Of a stretch of 64,000 nucleotides of DNA, positions 26,086-36,948 are shown in pieces. Origin of the DNA: Enterovibrio calviensis DSM 14347. Lineage in GTDB: Bacteria > Pseudomonadota > Gammaproteobacteria > Enterobacterales > Vibrionaceae. Positions within the stretch are counted from its first letter, which is position 1, and each line of letters opens with the position of its first letter. The stretch lies in the NCBI RefSeq assembly GCF_000621165.1, contig NZ_JHZA01000011.1, positions 62,001 to 126,000 of the forward strand. Reading direction: 5' to 3'. The position numbers and the translations under genes were made by a program. A model generated the notes under the pieces. That model was not told the origin of the DNA. It saw nothing but the letters and a program-made list of their open reading frames with translations, and did not search any database.

Positions 26086-26107
26086 GCATGCAGAAAATGC
26101 GCTGAAA

Positions 26108-26728
26108 TTACAGAATTTCTAGCAATTCCACTTCGAATACTAGAGCAGCAAATGGTGGGATAGCAGCGCCAGCGCCGCGCTCGCCGTATGCTAGGTCTTG
26201 TGGGATAGACAACTTCCACTTAGAACCAACAGGCATCATTTGCAGTGCTTCAACCCAACCTTGGATAACGCCAGTTACTGGGAACTGAGCAGGTTGACCG
26301 CGCTCTACAGAGCTATCAAACACAGTGCCGTCAGTCAGCATGCCGTGGTAGTGAACACGTACTTGCTTGTCGCTGGTAGGGATTTCGCCAGTACCTTCAA
26401 CAAGAACTTCGTACTGAAGACCAGAATCAGTCACAGTCACTTCGTCACGCTTTGCGTTTTCAGCAAGGAATGCTTCGCCGCCAGCTGCTGCTTCTTTCGC
26501 TGCTTCTTGACGTACTGCTTCTGCTTGAGTGTGCAGTTCACGCAGTGCATTGTTGATCTCGTCAACTTCGATAGCAGGCATGTCGCCAGCTAGAGCAGTT
26601 GCGATACCTTTTGCGATAGCGTCAACGTTCAGTCCTTCCAGACCGCTTCCAGCCAGTTGCTGACCCATTTGTAGGCCAATGCCATAGCTTGCTTTTTGTT
26701 CTACGGTCTCTAGTTTTACTTCAGACAT
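26108..26728 (-). CDS. fklB: FKBP-type peptidyl-prolyl isomerase FklB (FKBP22)
   Basis: 206 aa from the ATG at 26728, the exact length of E. coli FklB. The N-terminal dimerisation domain ([13 protein letters not shown]) and long helix are followed by the FKBP domain with [18 protein letters not shown] and the C-terminal [24 protein letters not shown]. Divergent from ytfB, as in E. coli. Catalyses cis-trans isomerisation of prolyl bonds. Confidence 0.96.
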   Translation of the reverse strand: MSEVKLETVEQKASYGIGLQMGQQLAGSGLEGLNVDAIAKGIATALAGDMPAIEVDEINNALRELHTQAEAVRQEAAKEAAAGGEAFLAENAKRDEVTVTDSGLQYEVLVEGTGEIPTSDKQVRVHYHGMLTDGTVFDSSVERGQPAQFPVTGVIQGWVEALQMMPVGSKWKLSIPQDLAYGERGAGAAIPPFAALVFEVELLEIL

Positions 26729-27065
26729 GTCGTCTCTCTTTAATTTTGAGGTTACTCGGGTATACATCCAAACCACGGGTGAAATATGACATCCCCACCG
26801 CGTTTAGGTTTAAAGTGTGAAAGGATAACAGGTGGGGGTAGCTCGGGACAAATCGCGTTACTTGAATCTGGTTGAAAAATGCCGGACAGTGTCACTATCA
26901 GCAAGATTCGTGTGGCGATATAGGCGTCAAGACTTTTGGATTGTTCAGCATTGTGCGTGAATTCAACGTGATGGTGCTGACATTTTGCTGATATTGTGAG
27001 TCTACTATGTGCGCAAGCATTCTTAGCATATTGGACGAAACCCGATGAGGAAATTGGGAGAGGTG

Positions 27066-27704
27066 ATGACCTTGAAAGGAAAGCGCGAAAACCAAAAGGA
27101 AACCACCACGCCGCCTCTGGGCGAGGTGATCAAACAAGCGCGTGAAAAAGTAATTGCTGGGTTGCGTCCAGTGTTAGATCGAGTGAAGCCCTATTGGCTG
27201 GCGCTACCAAAGCCGCATCGAATCGGTGTGTCAGCACTGGCTGTATTGCTGGTTTTATTGCTGCTGTGGCCATCCAGTGAGCCGTCTCAACAACCTACGG
27301 TGAACCTTGATGGGCAGCGTGTTGCTGTGCCGTTGAACCTAGATGAACCTCGATCGACTGAGAACTCGAACAATACGGCTTCTGAAGACACTGATTTTGA
27401 TCGAACATCAACGCCAGTGGTTGCGCCACAAACCATTGATACGGATTGGGTGAACTATGAGGTGGCTCGTGGTGACACCTTGTCGAACATTTTCCGAACG
27501 CAAAACCTACCGCTAAAGGATTTGTACGCGATATCTGCGATTGAAGGTGACGATAAGCCACTGAGCCAAATTCAACCGGGCCAGTTGCTGCGCTTTAAGC
27601 GAGACACACAGGGCGATCTCGATATCATTCAAATTGAAAGCGCAGGCGTGCAGTCAGTGATTTTCTTTAGATTGTCAGACGGCAGCTTTGCCCGCCGTAA
27701 ATAA
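27066..27704 (+). CDS. ytfB: OapA/YtfB-family cell-envelope protein
   Basis: About 212 aa. An N-terminal cytoplasmic segment, one membrane helix (VSALAVLLVLLLLW, about residues 58-71), a disordered linker, and a C-terminal LysM-like OapA domain (VNYEVARGDTLSNIF). YtfB in E. coli is a division-associated, glycan-binding protein. The ATG at 27066 is preferred (GGGAG 5 nt before) over 27045. Divergent partner of fklB. Confidence 0.88.
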   Translation: MTLKGKRENQKETTTPPLGEVIKQAREKVIAGLRPVLDRVKPYWLALPKPHRIGVSALAVLLVLLLLWPSSEPSQQPTVNLDGQRVAVPLNLDEPRSTENSNNTASEDTDFDRTSTPVVAPQTIDTDWVNYEVARGDTLSNIFRTQNLPLKDLYAISAIEGDDKPLSQIQPGQLLRFKRDTQGDLDIIQIESAGVQSVIFFRLSDGSFARRK

Positions 27705-27734
27705 CGGCTTACCCTAAATCGACATTCCGATACG

Positions 27735-27760
27735 AACGGCTGCATTACGCAGCCGTTTTT
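27735..27760 (+). terminator. Terminator of ytfB overlapping the elaA 3' end
   Basis: AACGGCTGC (27735-27743) pairs with GCAGCCGTT (27749-27757) with a T-run to 27760. The hairpin contains the stop codon of the convergent gene elaA. Confidence 0.85.
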
Positions 27761-28209
27761 GTTTCTGCTCTGCGCATGTCGATATGCGGTATCCCGTCTT
27801 CGAGGTATTGCTCCGAAACTTCCTCAAAGCCGTGTCGACGGTAAAACTCTCGCAAATGGTATTGAGCGCCAATGGTGATCGGCGCTTCTGGCCAAGCATC
27901 ATGGGCTTCAATAATGGCTTGGCGCACCAATTCGTTACCACAGCCATTTCCACGCTCAGTATTGGCTGTAACTACACGTCCAATACTGATTTCAGAGTAT
28001 GTTAGCCCTGCAGGCAATACGCGTGCATAGGCGGTCATCTTATCATCACGATAGCCTAGCAAATGTCGGGTTTCGGGATGTAGGTCGTGACCATCAAGTT
28101 CAGGGTACGGGCAGTTTTGCTCAACCACGAAGACATCGGTACGTAACCGAAGCAAATCGTATAGTTGGCGCGTAGACAACTGACCAAAGGTCAGGCTTAT
28201 CCATTGCAT
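27745..28209 (-). CDS. elaA: ElaA-like GNAT acetyltransferase
   Basis: 154 aa, as in E. coli ElaA. Shows QLYDLLRLRTDVFVVEQNCPY at the N-terminus, the acetyl-CoA region IGRVVTANTERGNGCGNELV, and C-terminal EDGIPHIDM. The acyl acceptor is unknown. Monocistronic, convergent with ytfB. Confidence 0.93.
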   Translation of the reverse strand: MQWISLTFGQLSTRQLYDLLRLRTDVFVVEQNCPYPELDGHDLHPETRHLLGYRDDKMTAYARVLPAGLTYSEISIGRVVTANTERGNGCGNELVRQAIIEAHDAWPEAPITIGAQYHLREFYRRHGFEEVSEQYLEDGIPHIDMRRAETKTAA

Positions 28210-28310
28210 GGGCTTTTTGTCCTAATAAAATCGATAAAGTTTTTTATTTTTTCTTGGGCTATCTTTGTTTGTAGTTCACTTAGCGCATTACTACTTGCCA
28301 AGATAATGAA

Positions 28311-28338
28311 AAACCGCGACCAAGGCCGCGGTTTTTTT
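28311..28338. terminator. Terminator downstream of cpdB
   Basis: ACCGCG (28313-28318) pairs with CGCGGT (28327-28332), flanked by an A-run on the left and seven Ts on the right. On the minus strand it would end cpdB transcription. Confidence 0.75.
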
Positions 28339-28387
28339 GTCTTAATTTTGCTCTTTTTCAATAATTAAACACTGTGTTAACAGTCTG

Positions 28388-30343
28388 TTAATTATTTTTA
28401 AGGTCAATTCTGTACTGGGCAAAGCCCACATCATCGTTACCCACTTTCTCCATTGGATAATGCCCTTTGGCTTTGATGAATTGCGCCGCTTTGTCGCTTG
28501 GTGAGGTTTCAAAAATCACATCCAGCTTGGCGTCAGTTTCAATCGGCGCGAACGTCCAGTTGTTGTCTGCGGTTGGCGTCACTTCACCTTTCTCTTTGGT
28601 TACACTGCTGATGTAGTTGGCGACCACAGTGCGGTTTTCGTCCGGCGAGGCAAAGGCAATGAAATCGTTGCCCGTTCCTGGGAATTTACCCAAGTAAGCG
28701 CGGTAGTTGTTCGCTGCGACCAAGAATGGCTGGCTTGATTGCACAGGCTTGCCGTTAAAAGTCAGCGCCTTGATGCGCTCTGCGTCTGGGTTAACCAGAT
28801 TACAATCACTGTCGTAGCGAGCTGGCTGGGTCACATCGATTTGATAGTTAACGCCGTCGATGACATCAAAGTTATACGTGCGGAAACCGTCCCAGTTGAT
28901 CAGCGATTGCTGCGCTGTTGAGTTTGGATCGATTTGGTTAAATTGCCCTGCGCTGCACTCTAGCCATTCTTTCACTTCTTTACCGGTCACTTTGAGTGTG
29001 ACCAAGGTGTTCGGGTAAAGGTAAAGGTCAGCGGCGTTACGGAACGTCAGTTCGCCGGCTTCAACTTCGGTGTAGTTGCCCGGGTCGTTTTTACGGCCAC
29101 CAGCTTTAAACGGTGCAGCCGCCGAAAGGACAGGAATGCCTTCAAGATCCGGATCGCCTTGAATGAAGCGCTCAACGTAATCTTTCTGCGCAAGGTTGAC
29201 GATCTGAACCGTTGGGTCGTCTTGTACCAGCGAGAGGAAGCTGTACATCACGTCATTGGCTTGACCAATAGGCTGGTTGACGAATTCACGGGTGGCCTTG
29301 TGATCGTGCTCTAGCGCCTTACGCATTGCAGGATCAGCCTTGGCGATCGATTCGCCATCAAAGATTGGGCGTGATTCGGTTTGTACGGGGGTCACCTCCC
29401 AATCATCGCCTTGTTTATCTAACTGAAGATCCATGATGCCGACATGGCTACCCCAGCGTCCCGGCATGACTGCTGCCACGCCTTTGATGGTGCCTTTTTT
29501 GTTGTCGACGCCTTGAATGTCATCAAAGCCCTTGCCCGGGAATACGGCGTGTGAGTGACCAAAGGCAATGGCATCAATGCCGTCAACGTCGGCGAGGTAG
29601 TAGACCGAGTTTTCTGCCATGGCTTTATATTCGTCTTGCGACAAGCCTGAGTGCGGAATGGCGACAATCACGTCTGCGCCTTTGGCTTTCATCTCAGGCA
29701 CTAACTTGTCTGCGGTGGCTTTGATGTCTTTCGCTATCACTTTGCCATCGAGGTTTTTCTTATCCCACACCATGATTTGTGGTGGCACAAAACCGATATA
29801 ACCCACTTTCACCAGATGCGCTTTGCCATCGGTGTCCGTCATGGTGTGTTCTTTGATGATGTATGGGGTGAAGTAAGACTCACCAGTATTGGCGTCGAAC
29901 ACGTTCGCTGACACGTAAGGGAAGTTTGCGCCTTCTAGGGTGCGGTCGAGGAAGTCGAGACCGTAGTTGAACTCATGGTTACCAATGTTGCCCACGTCGT
30001 AGTTCAGTTGGTTCATGGCTTTGTAGACAGGGTGAACTTCCCCTTTCTCGATGCCTTTGGCTGCCATGTAGTCACCCATTGGGCTTCCTTGAATCAGGTC
30101 GCCATTGTCCACAAGCACACTGTTCTTCACTTCGTCTTGGGCTTTTTTCACCAAGGTGGCTGTGCGGACTAACCCGATTTTCTCACTCGGCTTGTCCTTG
30201 TAATAATCGTAATCCATCACATTGGTGTGAATGTCAGTGGTTTCGATGATACGCAGCTTAATGGTCTCTGCCATTGCTGGGCTTGCCATGACGAGCAGGC
30301 CGGATAAAACAGCAATCGAGAGTGGTCGAGGTGAAAGTGTCAT
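28388..30343 (-). CDS. cpdB: 2',3'-cyclic-nucleotide 2'-phosphodiesterase/3'-nucleotidase
   Basis: 651 aa, matching E. coli CpdB. Signal peptide (cleavage after PAMA, residue 25). The metallophosphatase domain has [45 protein letters not shown] and [10 protein letters not shown]. The C-terminal 5'-nucleotidase-type domain has [12 protein letters not shown] and [12 protein letters not shown]. Periplasmic scavenging of nucleotides as phosphate and nucleoside. Divergent from cysG with a motif-rich gap between. Confidence 0.97.
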   Translation of the reverse strand: MTLSPRPLSIAVLSGLLVMASPAMAETIKLRIIETTDIHTNVMDYDYYKDKPSEKIGLVRTATLVKKAQDEVKNSVLVDNGDLIQGSPMGDYMAAKGIEKGEVHPVYKAMNQLNYDVGNIGNHEFNYGLDFLDRTLEGANFPYVSANVFDANTGESYFTPYIIKEHTMTDTDGKAHLVKVGYIGFVPPQIMVWDKKNLDGKVIAKDIKATADKLVPEMKAKGADVIVAIPHSGLSQDEYKAMAENSVYYLADVDGIDAIAFGHSHAVFPGKGFDDIQGVDNKKGTIKGVAAVMPGRWGSHVGIMDLQLDKQGDDWEVTPVQTESRPIFDGESIAKADPAMRKALEHDHKATREFVNQPIGQANDVMYSFLSLVQDDPTVQIVNLAQKDYVERFIQGDPDLEGIPVLSAAAPFKAGGRKNDPGNYTEVEAGELTFRNAADLYLYPNTLVTLKVTGKEVKEWLECSAGQFNQIDPNSTAQQSLINWDGFRTYNFDVIDGVNYQIDVTQPARYDSDCNLVNPDAERIKALTFNGKPVQSSQPFLVAANNYRAYLGKFPGTGNDFIAFASPDENRTVVANYISSVTKEKGEVTPTADNNWTFAPIETDAKLDVIFETSPSDKAAQFIKAKGHYPMEKVGNDDVGFAQYRIDLKNN

Positions 30344-30666
30344 GTGTGTCTCCTGAGGATCTACGACAAAGGGGCATTACCGACTTCTTTAATATGCAAG
30401 AAGTGGATGTGGGCATATTGTGCATAGTCGGCTACTCGAAAGGTTACATTTCATCGATTAGTGTGATCTCGATTTTCAATTAATTTTATGGTGCTCACGT
30501 TTTGTGCGTCACAAAACGTGAAACGTGTGATCTCGCCACATTCGCTGTTTTAACCCTGAGAAACCTGTCAAATAACCAAAATGTTATAAAAAATGAATTT
30601 TTAGAATTTCAAGTAATATCAGCAACTCTTTATAGTGACAGTCAAAGGATTGAAAGGACGCTCACT
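30344..30666. promoter_or_regulatory. cpdB/cysG divergent control region
   Basis: 323 bp. It contains GTGTGATCTCG twice (30461-30471, 30525-30535), a perfect 12-bp inverted repeat TCACGTTTTGTG / CACAAAACGTGA with a 3-bp centre (30495-30521), and a dyad ATAAC-N6-GTTAT (30572-30587). For cysG, TATAGT (30631-30636) with a poor -35 (TTCAAG, 30608-30613, 17-bp spacing) suggests an activator-dependent promoter. Binding proteins are not identified; CysB is expected for cysG. Confidence 0.55.
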
Positions 30667-32088
30667 ATGGATTACTTGCCGATTTTTGCGAAGCTGGAAG
30701 GCCGACCGTGTTTAGTGGTTGGTGGCGGCGAAGTCGCATGGCGTAAAACGCGCATGTTGATGAAAGCTGGCGCAGCAGTGACCGTTGTGTCGCCCGATGC
30801 AGACCATGAAGTCGCTGAAGCGGCAGCACGTGGTGAGTTGACTTGGGTGCAAGAAGGATTCTCGCCTGAACACCTTAAATCCATGTTTTTGGTGATCGCT
30901 GCAACGGATAACCCGTTGGTCAATGAACTTGTCTCTCAAGCGGCGAATGCGCGTAATATTCTCGCCAATGTTGTTGATGACACGCCCAAGTGCAGCTTTA
31001 TTGTCCCTTCTATCGTTGATCGCAGTCCTATTGTTATTGCCATTTCCTCTGGCGGTAAATCCCCTGTTTTAGCGCGACTACTCCGCGAAAAGCTCGAAAC
31101 CCTGATTCCTTCTCACGTTGGCCGCATGGCAAAGCTTGCTGGCGAATTTCGTGACACCTTGAAAAAGAAAGTCACCACTTTGAACGGACGTAGAAAGTTC
31201 TGGGAAATGGCGTTTGATGGACGATTCAGTTCACTGGTGGCAGCGGGTGATGAAGACGGTGCCAACGCTGAGCTAGAAAAATTGACGACGGGTGTATCAC
31301 TACAAGGTGAAGTGGCCTTGATTGGTGCAGGCCCAGGCGACCCTGGTTTGTTGACCCTGCGTGCGCTGCAATTGATGCAACAAGCTGATGTGGTATTATA
31401 TGACTACTTGGTGTCTGACGAAATCATGGAGCTTTGCCGCCGCGATGCGGAGCTGATTTGTGTTGGCAAACGCGCGAGCTACCACAGCGTGTCTCAGGAA
31501 GAGACTAACGCCATGTTGGTGAAGTACGCACAAAAAGGGCACCGCGTGGTGCGCTTGAAAGGCGGTGATCCTTTCATGTTTGGTCGTGGCGGGGAAGAAC
31601 TTCAAGTGCTTCAAGAAGCGGGGGTGCCGTTCCAAGTGGTACCCGGCATTACCGCAGCCGCAGGCGCAACCGCCTATGCAGGTATTCCTCTTACCCATCG
31701 CGATCATGCTCAAACAGCGATGTTCATTACTGGTCACCTGAAAAAAGAAGATGACAGTTTCCGCTGGGCTACGCTGGCACGCGGTCGTCAAACCTTGGTG
31801 ATTTACATGGGCCTGATGAAAAGTGGTCATATTCAAGAGCAATTAATTCAGCATGGGCGTGACCCTCAAACGCCCGTGGCAATCATAGAAAACGGCACTC
31901 GTACCAATCAGAAAATTTACAAAGGAACGTTAAGTGAACTTGAGTCACTGGCGGAAGGTGTAGGCTCGCCTGCATTGATCGTCGTCGGTGAAGTGGTTCA
32001 ACTTGCCGATCAGTTGACCTGGTTTGGAAAGCAATCCTTCGATACGGCTGGTGAGATCCATGCACCGTCCGTGGTTAATTTAGGCTAA
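30667..32088 (+). CDS. cysG: Sirohaem synthase CysG
   Basis: 473 aa from the ATG at 30667 (AAAGGA upstream). The N-terminal precorrin-2 dehydrogenase/ferrochelatase ([31 protein letters not shown]) is fused to a C-terminal uroporphyrinogen III methyltransferase ([44 protein letters not shown]). Makes the sirohaem needed by CysI. Heads the cysG-cysD-cysN-permease-cysC run. Confidence 0.98.
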   Translation: MDYLPIFAKLEGRPCLVVGGGEVAWRKTRMLMKAGAAVTVVSPDADHEVAEAAARGELTWVQEGFSPEHLKSMFLVIAATDNPLVNELVSQAANARNILANVVDDTPKCSFIVPSIVDRSPIVIAISSGGKSPVLARLLREKLETLIPSHVGRMAKLAGEFRDTLKKKVTTLNGRRKFWEMAFDGRFSSLVAAGDEDGANAELEKLTTGVSLQGEVALIGAGPGDPGLLTLRALQLMQQADVVLYDYLVSDEIMELCRRDAELICVGKRASYHSVSQEETNAMLVKYAQKGHRVVRLKGGDPFMFGRGGEELQVLQEAGVPFQVVPGITAAAGATAYAGIPLTHRDHAQTAMFITGHLKKEDDSFRWATLARGRQTLVIYMGLMKSGHIQEQLIQHGRDPQTPVAIIENGTRTNQKIYKGTLSELESLAEGVGSPALIVVGEVVQLADQLTWFGKQSFDTAGEIHAPSVVNLG

Positions 32089-32102
32089 GGAAATAGCACA
32101 TA

Positions 32103-33011
32103 ATGGAAGCCAAGACCCTTACCCACCTCAAGCAACTTGAGGCTGAAAGTATCCATATCATTCGTGAAGTGGCGGCGGAATTTGATAATCCGGTGATGAT
32201 GTATTCCATCGGTAAAGACAGTTCTGTGATGCTTCACCTAGCACGTAAAGCGTTTTATCCGGGCAAAATCCCGTTTCCTCTTTTGCATGTCGATACTGAC
32301 TGGAAATTTAAGGAAATGATCACGTTCCGCGATCAGGTCGCGGATAAGTACGGCTTTGAATTGCTGGTTCATAAAAACCCTGAAGGTATCGCAATGGGCT
32401 GTAGCCCGTTTGTGCATGGTTCGTCTAAACACACGGACATCATGAAAACCCAAGGTTTGAAGCAAGCGCTCGATAAGTATGGGTTTGATGCAGCGTTCGG
32501 CGGTGCACGTCGTGACGAAGAAAAGAGCCGCGCAAAAGAGCGTGTGTATAGCTTCCGCGATAAGAACCACCGCTGGGATCCGAAAAATCAACGTCCTGAA
32601 CTTTGGCACACCTACAACGGCCAAGTGAACAAAGGCGAAAGCATCCGTGTTTTCCCACTGTCGAACTGGACCGAGCTGGATATCTGGCAATACATCTACC
32701 TTGAAGGCATCGATATCGTGCCGTTGTACTTGTCTGAAATTCGCCCTGTGGTTGATCGCGATGGCATGCTCATCATGGTTGATGACGACCGTATGGAACT
32801 GCGTGAAGGCGAGAAAGTTGAATATAAAAGTGTGCGCTTCAGAACACTTGGCTGTTATCCACTGACGGGTGCGGTTGAATCCACGGCAGATACTTTGCCG
32901 GGCATCATTGAAGAAATGCTGGTGGCGACCTCAAGTGAGCGCCAAGGTCGTGCCATTGACCACGACCAGTCTGGTTCAATGGAATTGAAGAAACGTCAGG
33001 GATATTTCTAA
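32103..33011 (+). CDS. cysD: Sulfate adenylyltransferase subunit 2 (CysD)
   Basis: 302 aa, identical in length to E. coli CysD. PP-loop ATP pyrophosphatase motif [14 protein letters not shown]; further signature [15 protein letters not shown]. With CysN it activates sulfate to APS. It lies 14 bp after cysG and 10 bp before cysN. Confidence 0.98.
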   Translation: MEAKTLTHLKQLEAESIHIIREVAAEFDNPVMMYSIGKDSSVMLHLARKAFYPGKIPFPLLHVDTDWKFKEMITFRDQVADKYGFELLVHKNPEGIAMGCSPFVHGSSKHTDIMKTQGLKQALDKYGFDAAFGGARRDEEKSRAKERVYSFRDKNHRWDPKNQRPELWHTYNGQVNKGESIRVFPLSNWTELDIWQYIYLEGIDIVPLYLSEIRPVVDRDGMLIMVDDDRMELREGEKVEYKSVRFRTLGCYPLTGAVESTADTLPGIIEEMLVATSSERQGRAIDHDQSGSMELKKRQGYF

Positions 33012-33021
33012 GGGATTAAGC

Positions 33022-34455
33022 ATGAACAGCGTAATTGAACAACAAGTGGCCGAGATGGGTATCGAGGCCTACCTAGAACAGCATCAGCATAAATCCCTGT
33101 TGCGTTTCCTAACCTGTGGTTCGGTGGATGATGGTAAAAGTACCCTCATCGGTCGCTTGCTGCATGACTCTCACCAGATTTATGAAGATCAGCTAGCAGC
33201 CATTCACTCTGACAGCCAGAAAGTCGGCACCACGGGTGAGAAGCCAGATTTGGCGTTGTTGGTTGATGGCCTGCAAGCAGAGCGCGAGCAAGGGATCACG
33301 ATCGATGTCGCGTATCGTTATTTCTCTACGCGTCCACGTAAATTCATCATTGCTGATACCCCAGGGCATGAGCAATACACCCGTAACATGGCAACCGGTG
33401 CATCGACCTGTGATCTGGCTGTGATCTTGATTGATGCGCGTAAAGGCGTGTTGGATCAGACTCGTCGTCACTCCTACATTGCGAGCCAACTGGGCATTCG
33501 CCAGTTCATCGTTGCTGTGAACAAAATGGACTTGGTGGGCTTTGAAGAGTCACGCTTTGAAGAAATCAAAGCGGAGTACTTGGAGTTTGCCAAGAACCTG
33601 AACTCGAACATCAACATCCAGCTTGTTCCTTTGTCTGCCCTTGAAGGTGACAACGTGGTTGAGCGCAGCGCGCAATCTCCTTGGTATCAAGGCGACACGC
33701 TGTTGACCATGCTGGAAACCGTGGATGTTGCCAGTGTTAAAGACCAAGGCCCATTCCGTCTGCCAGTGCAGTATGTGAATCGTCCAAACCTCGATTTCCG
33801 TGGTTTTTCTGGCACCATCGCGGGTGGCTCTGTACGTCCGGGTGATGAAGTGAAAGTGCTGCCATCAGGCAAGACATCAACGGTTGAACGTATTGTAACC
33901 TTCGATGGCGACCTTGATTTCGCCCATGCAGGCCAAGCGGTGACGATCACATTGAAAGATGAGATTGATTGCAGCCGTGGTGATTTAATTGTCCCTGTTG
34001 CTGATACGCAAAAAGCGACAAGCAAACTGGCGGCAAGCATTGTATGGATGGATGAATCTCCGCTAGAGGTTGGCCGTCAATACGATATTAAAGTCGCGGG
34101 CAAGAAAACTGTGGGTGCGGTGAGCAAAATTCGTCACCAAGTCGACATTAACTCGCTGGAAACCTTTGACACTGACAGTCTGCCATTGAACGGCATCGCC
34201 GAATGTGAAGTGGAACTGACAGAGTCAGTGTCTCTCGATCTATACCAAGATTGTGCAGACACCGGTGGCTTCATCGTGATTGATCGTTTGACCAACGTGA
34301 CCGTTGGCGCAGGCATGATCAACGAGCTGCTTGAAGATCAGGCGTCAAATGTTCAAGGCACCGATATTTCGGCGTTCGAAGTTGAGTTCAATGCTCTGGT
34401 TCGCAAGCACTTCCCTCATTGGAATGCGCGCGATATCAGCAAGCTACTTGGATAA
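33022..34455 (+). CDS. cysN: Sulfate adenylyltransferase subunit 1 (CysN), GTPase
   Basis: 477 aa. EF-Tu-like GTPase that powers APS formation by CysD. G1 [16 protein letters not shown]2 region [16 protein letters not shown]3 DTPGHEQY, G4 VNKMDLV, then two beta-barrel domains. It is not fused to CysC, which is a separate gene 1.75 kb downstream. Confidence 0.98.
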   Translation: MNSVIEQQVAEMGIEAYLEQHQHKSLLRFLTCGSVDDGKSTLIGRLLHDSHQIYEDQLAAIHSDSQKVGTTGEKPDLALLVDGLQAEREQGITIDVAYRYFSTRPRKFIIADTPGHEQYTRNMATGASTCDLAVILIDARKGVLDQTRRHSYIASQLGIRQFIVAVNKMDLVGFEESRFEEIKAEYLEFAKNLNSNINIQLVPLSALEGDNVVERSAQSPWYQGDTLLTMLETVDVASVKDQGPFRLPVQYVNRPNLDFRGFSGTIAGGSVRPGDEVKVLPSGKTSTVERIVTFDGDLDFAHAGQAVTITLKDEIDCSRGDLIVPVADTQKATSKLAASIVWMDESPLEVGRQYDIKVAGKKTVGAVSKIRHQVDINSLETFDTDSLPLNGIAECEVELTESVSLDLYQDCADTGGFIVIDRLTNVTVGAGMINELLEDQASNVQGTDISAFEVEFNALVRKHFPHWNARDISKLLG

Positions 34456-34461
34456 CCCATC

Positions 34462-36189
34462 ATGAGCTGGGATCAGTCTCTGGTGATGGGTCTGCTGCTC
34501 GCGGTTGTCGCAGGCTTGGTGCTGACCAAGATTAAGCCTGCGATTTTATTCGCTGCGGTGGCATTCATTGCGTTTCAATCTGGATTGATCTCGATTGATG
34601 CGTTGGCAGGGAACTTCACCAACAGTTCCTTGCTAACACTGGTGATGCTGATCCTTGCGTCAGCGGCGTTAGAAAAAACCCGATTGGTGAGTTGGGTAAG
34701 TGGACAGCTCGCCAGCGGTCGCTTGGGCACCGTGGTGGCAAAGCTTGGGCTTTCCACTGCGGTCTTGAGCTCCTTCACCAATAACACGGCAGTCGTGGTG
34801 TCATTGATTGGCGCAGTAAAACGAAACCGCCGCCATGCGCCGTCGCGTCTTCTTATCCCCCTGTCGTACGCGGCAATTCTTGGCGGCACCCTGACTCTCA
34901 TTGGTACCTCGACCAACCTCATCATTAATAGCTTTGTCGAAAATGCAGGCTTACCGTCGTTGGGGTTCTTTGCACCATCCATGATTGGCCTTGCAGTATT
35001 GGCGGGTGGTTTACTGGTATTGATCCCGTTTTGCTATTTATTGCCTAACCATGACGATCAAAACGATGATGACTTGCCTTATGTATTAGAAGCGGTTGTA
35101 TCGAAAGGCTCGCCATTGGCGGGGAATTCAGTGTCTGAAAATGGACTTCGAGCATTACGCCGACTGTTTCTTGCTGAAATTGTGCGAGACGGAGAGATCA
35201 TTGCGCCTGTTTGCCCAGACACTGTGATGCGTGAAGGGGATAAGCTGCAATTTTGTGGTGATGTAGAAAGCGTTGCGACACTGCAAGAAATTGAAGGTTT
35301 AGCCTTGTTTGGCCAACACCATATTAATGGCCAGAACTTGCTTGAACTGGTGGTGAGCCACAGTGCGTCTATTTTGGGCAAGTCCCTCAAAGAGGCAAAG
35401 TTTCGAGAAAACTTTGATGCAGTTGTCGTGGCAATTCGTCGCGGTCATGAAAAGCTCGAAGGTGGCTTAGGCAATATCTCTTTGCAAGCGGGCGATACCT
35501 TGGTGATTGTGCCGGGTAAAGGCTTTGCCAAAGCGCAGCAGCGATTGCAGCGTGAGTTTGTTTTGGTCAATGGATTGGACTCGAGTGCTCGACTGGACTC
35601 AGCCCTGAGTGCATGGGTATTGGCTGGCTTCGCCACCGTGATTGGCTCTGCACTCATGAACTGGATACCTCTGCTCAATGGTTTGGCGGCCTATTTGACC
35701 GTGCTGTTGTTAACGGGCGTCGTTAACTTGGTGGAGCTGAAGCGTCGATTCCCAGCCGAGATTGTTGTGATTGTGGGGAGCGCACTGAGCTTGGCGCAAC
35801 TGATGATCACCTCTGGGCTGTCTGAACAGATGGGTGACTTGTTCATCTTTTGGTTTAACGGCTGGGGCGTTTACGGGGCACTGATCGCGACGTATTTGCT
35901 GACATTGGTATTGACCGAATTGGTGACCAATAATGCTGCGGCAGCACTGGCCTTTCCTATCGGATATAGCCTCGCTCTCGGATATGGAGTAGATCCAATG
36001 CCGTTTATTATGGCAGTCTTGTTCGGTGCGAGTGCGAGCTTTATATCGCCTTATGGTTATCAAACCAATCTGTTGGTCTACAGTGTGGGTAATTACCAAT
36101 TGACGGATTACCTGCGCATCGGTTTGCCATTATCACTGGTTTACTCCGCGCTAGTGCTGGGATTGATCCCTGTATTTTTTCCATTTTAA
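34462..36189 (+). CDS. SLC13-family permease with RCK_C domains (sulfate uptake candidate)
   Basis: 575 aa. Membrane helices at both ends flank two TrkA-C (RCK_C) domains (about residues 205-290 and 295-375). The paired transport signatures [10 protein letters not shown]...[11 protein letters not shown] and [17 protein letters not shown] carry the Asn-Thr motifs of the DASS/ArsB-like superfamily. Its place between cysN and cysC, 6 bp after cysN, indicates uptake of sulfate or a related anion; the window has no other sulfate transporter. Confidence 0.87.
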   Translation: MSWDQSLVMGLLLAVVAGLVLTKIKPAILFAAVAFIAFQSGLISIDALAGNFTNSSLLTLVMLILASAALEKTRLVSWVSGQLASGRLGTVVAKLGLSTAVLSSFTNNTAVVVSLIGAVKRNRRHAPSRLLIPLSYAAILGGTLTLIGTSTNLIINSFVENAGLPSLGFFAPSMIGLAVLAGGLLVLIPFCYLLPNHDDQNDDDLPYVLEAVVSKGSPLAGNSVSENGLRALRRLFLAEIVRDGEIIAPVCPDTVMREGDKLQFCGDVESVATLQEIEGLALFGQHHINGQNLLELVVSHSASILGKSLKEAKFRENFDAVVVAIRRGHEKLEGGLGNISLQAGDTLVIVPGKGFAKAQQRLQREFVLVNGLDSSARLDSALSAWVLAGFATVIGSALMNWIPLLNGLAAYLTVLLLTGVVNLVELKRRFPAEIVVIVGSALSLAQLMITSGLSEQMGDLFIFWFNGWGVYGALIATYLLTLVLTELVTNNAAAALAFPIGYSLALGYGVDPMPFIMAVLFGASASFISPYGYQTNLLVYSVGNYQLTDYLRIGLPLSLVYSALVLGLIPVFFPF

Positions 36190-36206
36190 ACAACAAGGAT
36201 AAAGTT

Positions 36207-36827
36207 ATGAGTGCTTTGGACTCGAAGCATACGGATGAAAACGTGGTTTGGCATCGCCATGCCATTGATAAAGATTTCCGTGCCGAGCAGAAAAAGCAAC
36301 GTCCGGCACTGTTATGGTTTACGGGGCTTTCTGGCTCAGGTAAGTCAACGGTCGCAGGTGCGCTGGAGAATAAGTTAGCAGAGCTGGGTTATCACACGTA
36401 TCTGTTAGACGGTGACAATGTTCGTCACGGATTATGCCGCGATCTGGGTTTCTCTGATCATGATCGTCGTGAAAACATTCGCCGAGTGGGTGAAGTGGCA
36501 AAATTGATGACTGATGCAGGTCTGATCGTCTTGTCAGCGTTTATTTCTCCGTTTCGTGAAGAGCGCCAATTGGTTCGTGAATTATTACCCGATGGTGAGT
36601 TTTTCGAAGTGTACGTGGATACGCCACTAGAGGTGTGTGAATCTCGCGATCCAAAAGGTTTGTACAAGAAAGCGCGTGCTGGAGAGATAAAAGCATTTAC
36701 GGGGATCAGTTCTGCGTATGAAGCGCCAGAGCAACCTGAAATCCATCTTCATACTGATCAGCATGAAGTGGATGCGATTGTTGAGCAGTGTCTCAGTGCT
36801 TTACGCAAACAAGGTGTGATCGCCTGA
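36207..36827 (+). CDS. cysC: Adenylylsulfate kinase CysC
   Basis: 206 aa. Phosphorylates APS to PAPS. P-loop [25 protein letters not shown], and [14 protein letters not shown] with the [24 protein letters not shown] segment. Last gene of the sulfate-activation operon. Confidence 0.98.
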   Translation: MSALDSKHTDENVVWHRHAIDKDFRAEQKKQRPALLWFTGLSGSGKSTVAGALENKLAELGYHTYLLDGDNVRHGLCRDLGFSDHDRRENIRRVGEVAKLMTDAGLIVLSAFISPFREERQLVRELLPDGEFFEVYVDTPLEVCESRDPKGLYKKARAGEIKAFTGISSAYEAPEQPEIHLHTDQHEVDAIVEQCLSALRKQGVIA

Positions 36828-36858
36828 TCGCATCATTGCCCGAACCATTGCCCGAAAC

Positions 36859-36923
36859 ACCTCAAATGCAGGGTTAGCACTTCTCAGAAAGATCCTCGAT
36901 CTTCGCTGACAGCATTTTGAGGT
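36859..36923. repeat. Long nested hairpin between cysC and the next gene
   Basis: ACCTCAAATGC (36859-36869) pairs with GCATTTTGAGGT (36912-36923, one bulged T). Inside, AGATC and GATCT (36890-36902) form a second stem. There is no T-run after it on the plus strand. A tandem 12-bp repeat CATTGCCCGAAC/A (36834-36857) lies just before. May act as a bidirectional end structure for the two convergent genes. Confidence 0.5.
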
Positions 36924-36948
36924 TGATTCGGGTATTGCACTTTTGGCG

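Noticed and set aside
30524-30540. CRP-like site near cysG
   Set aside because: Only the TGTGA half matches; the TCACA half is missing at the required 6-bp spacing.
34462-36189. Calling the permease a TrkA-type potassium channel subunit
   Set aside because: The RCK_C domains are inserted in an SLC13/DASS membrane scaffold with Asn-Thr transport motifs and lie inside the cys operon.
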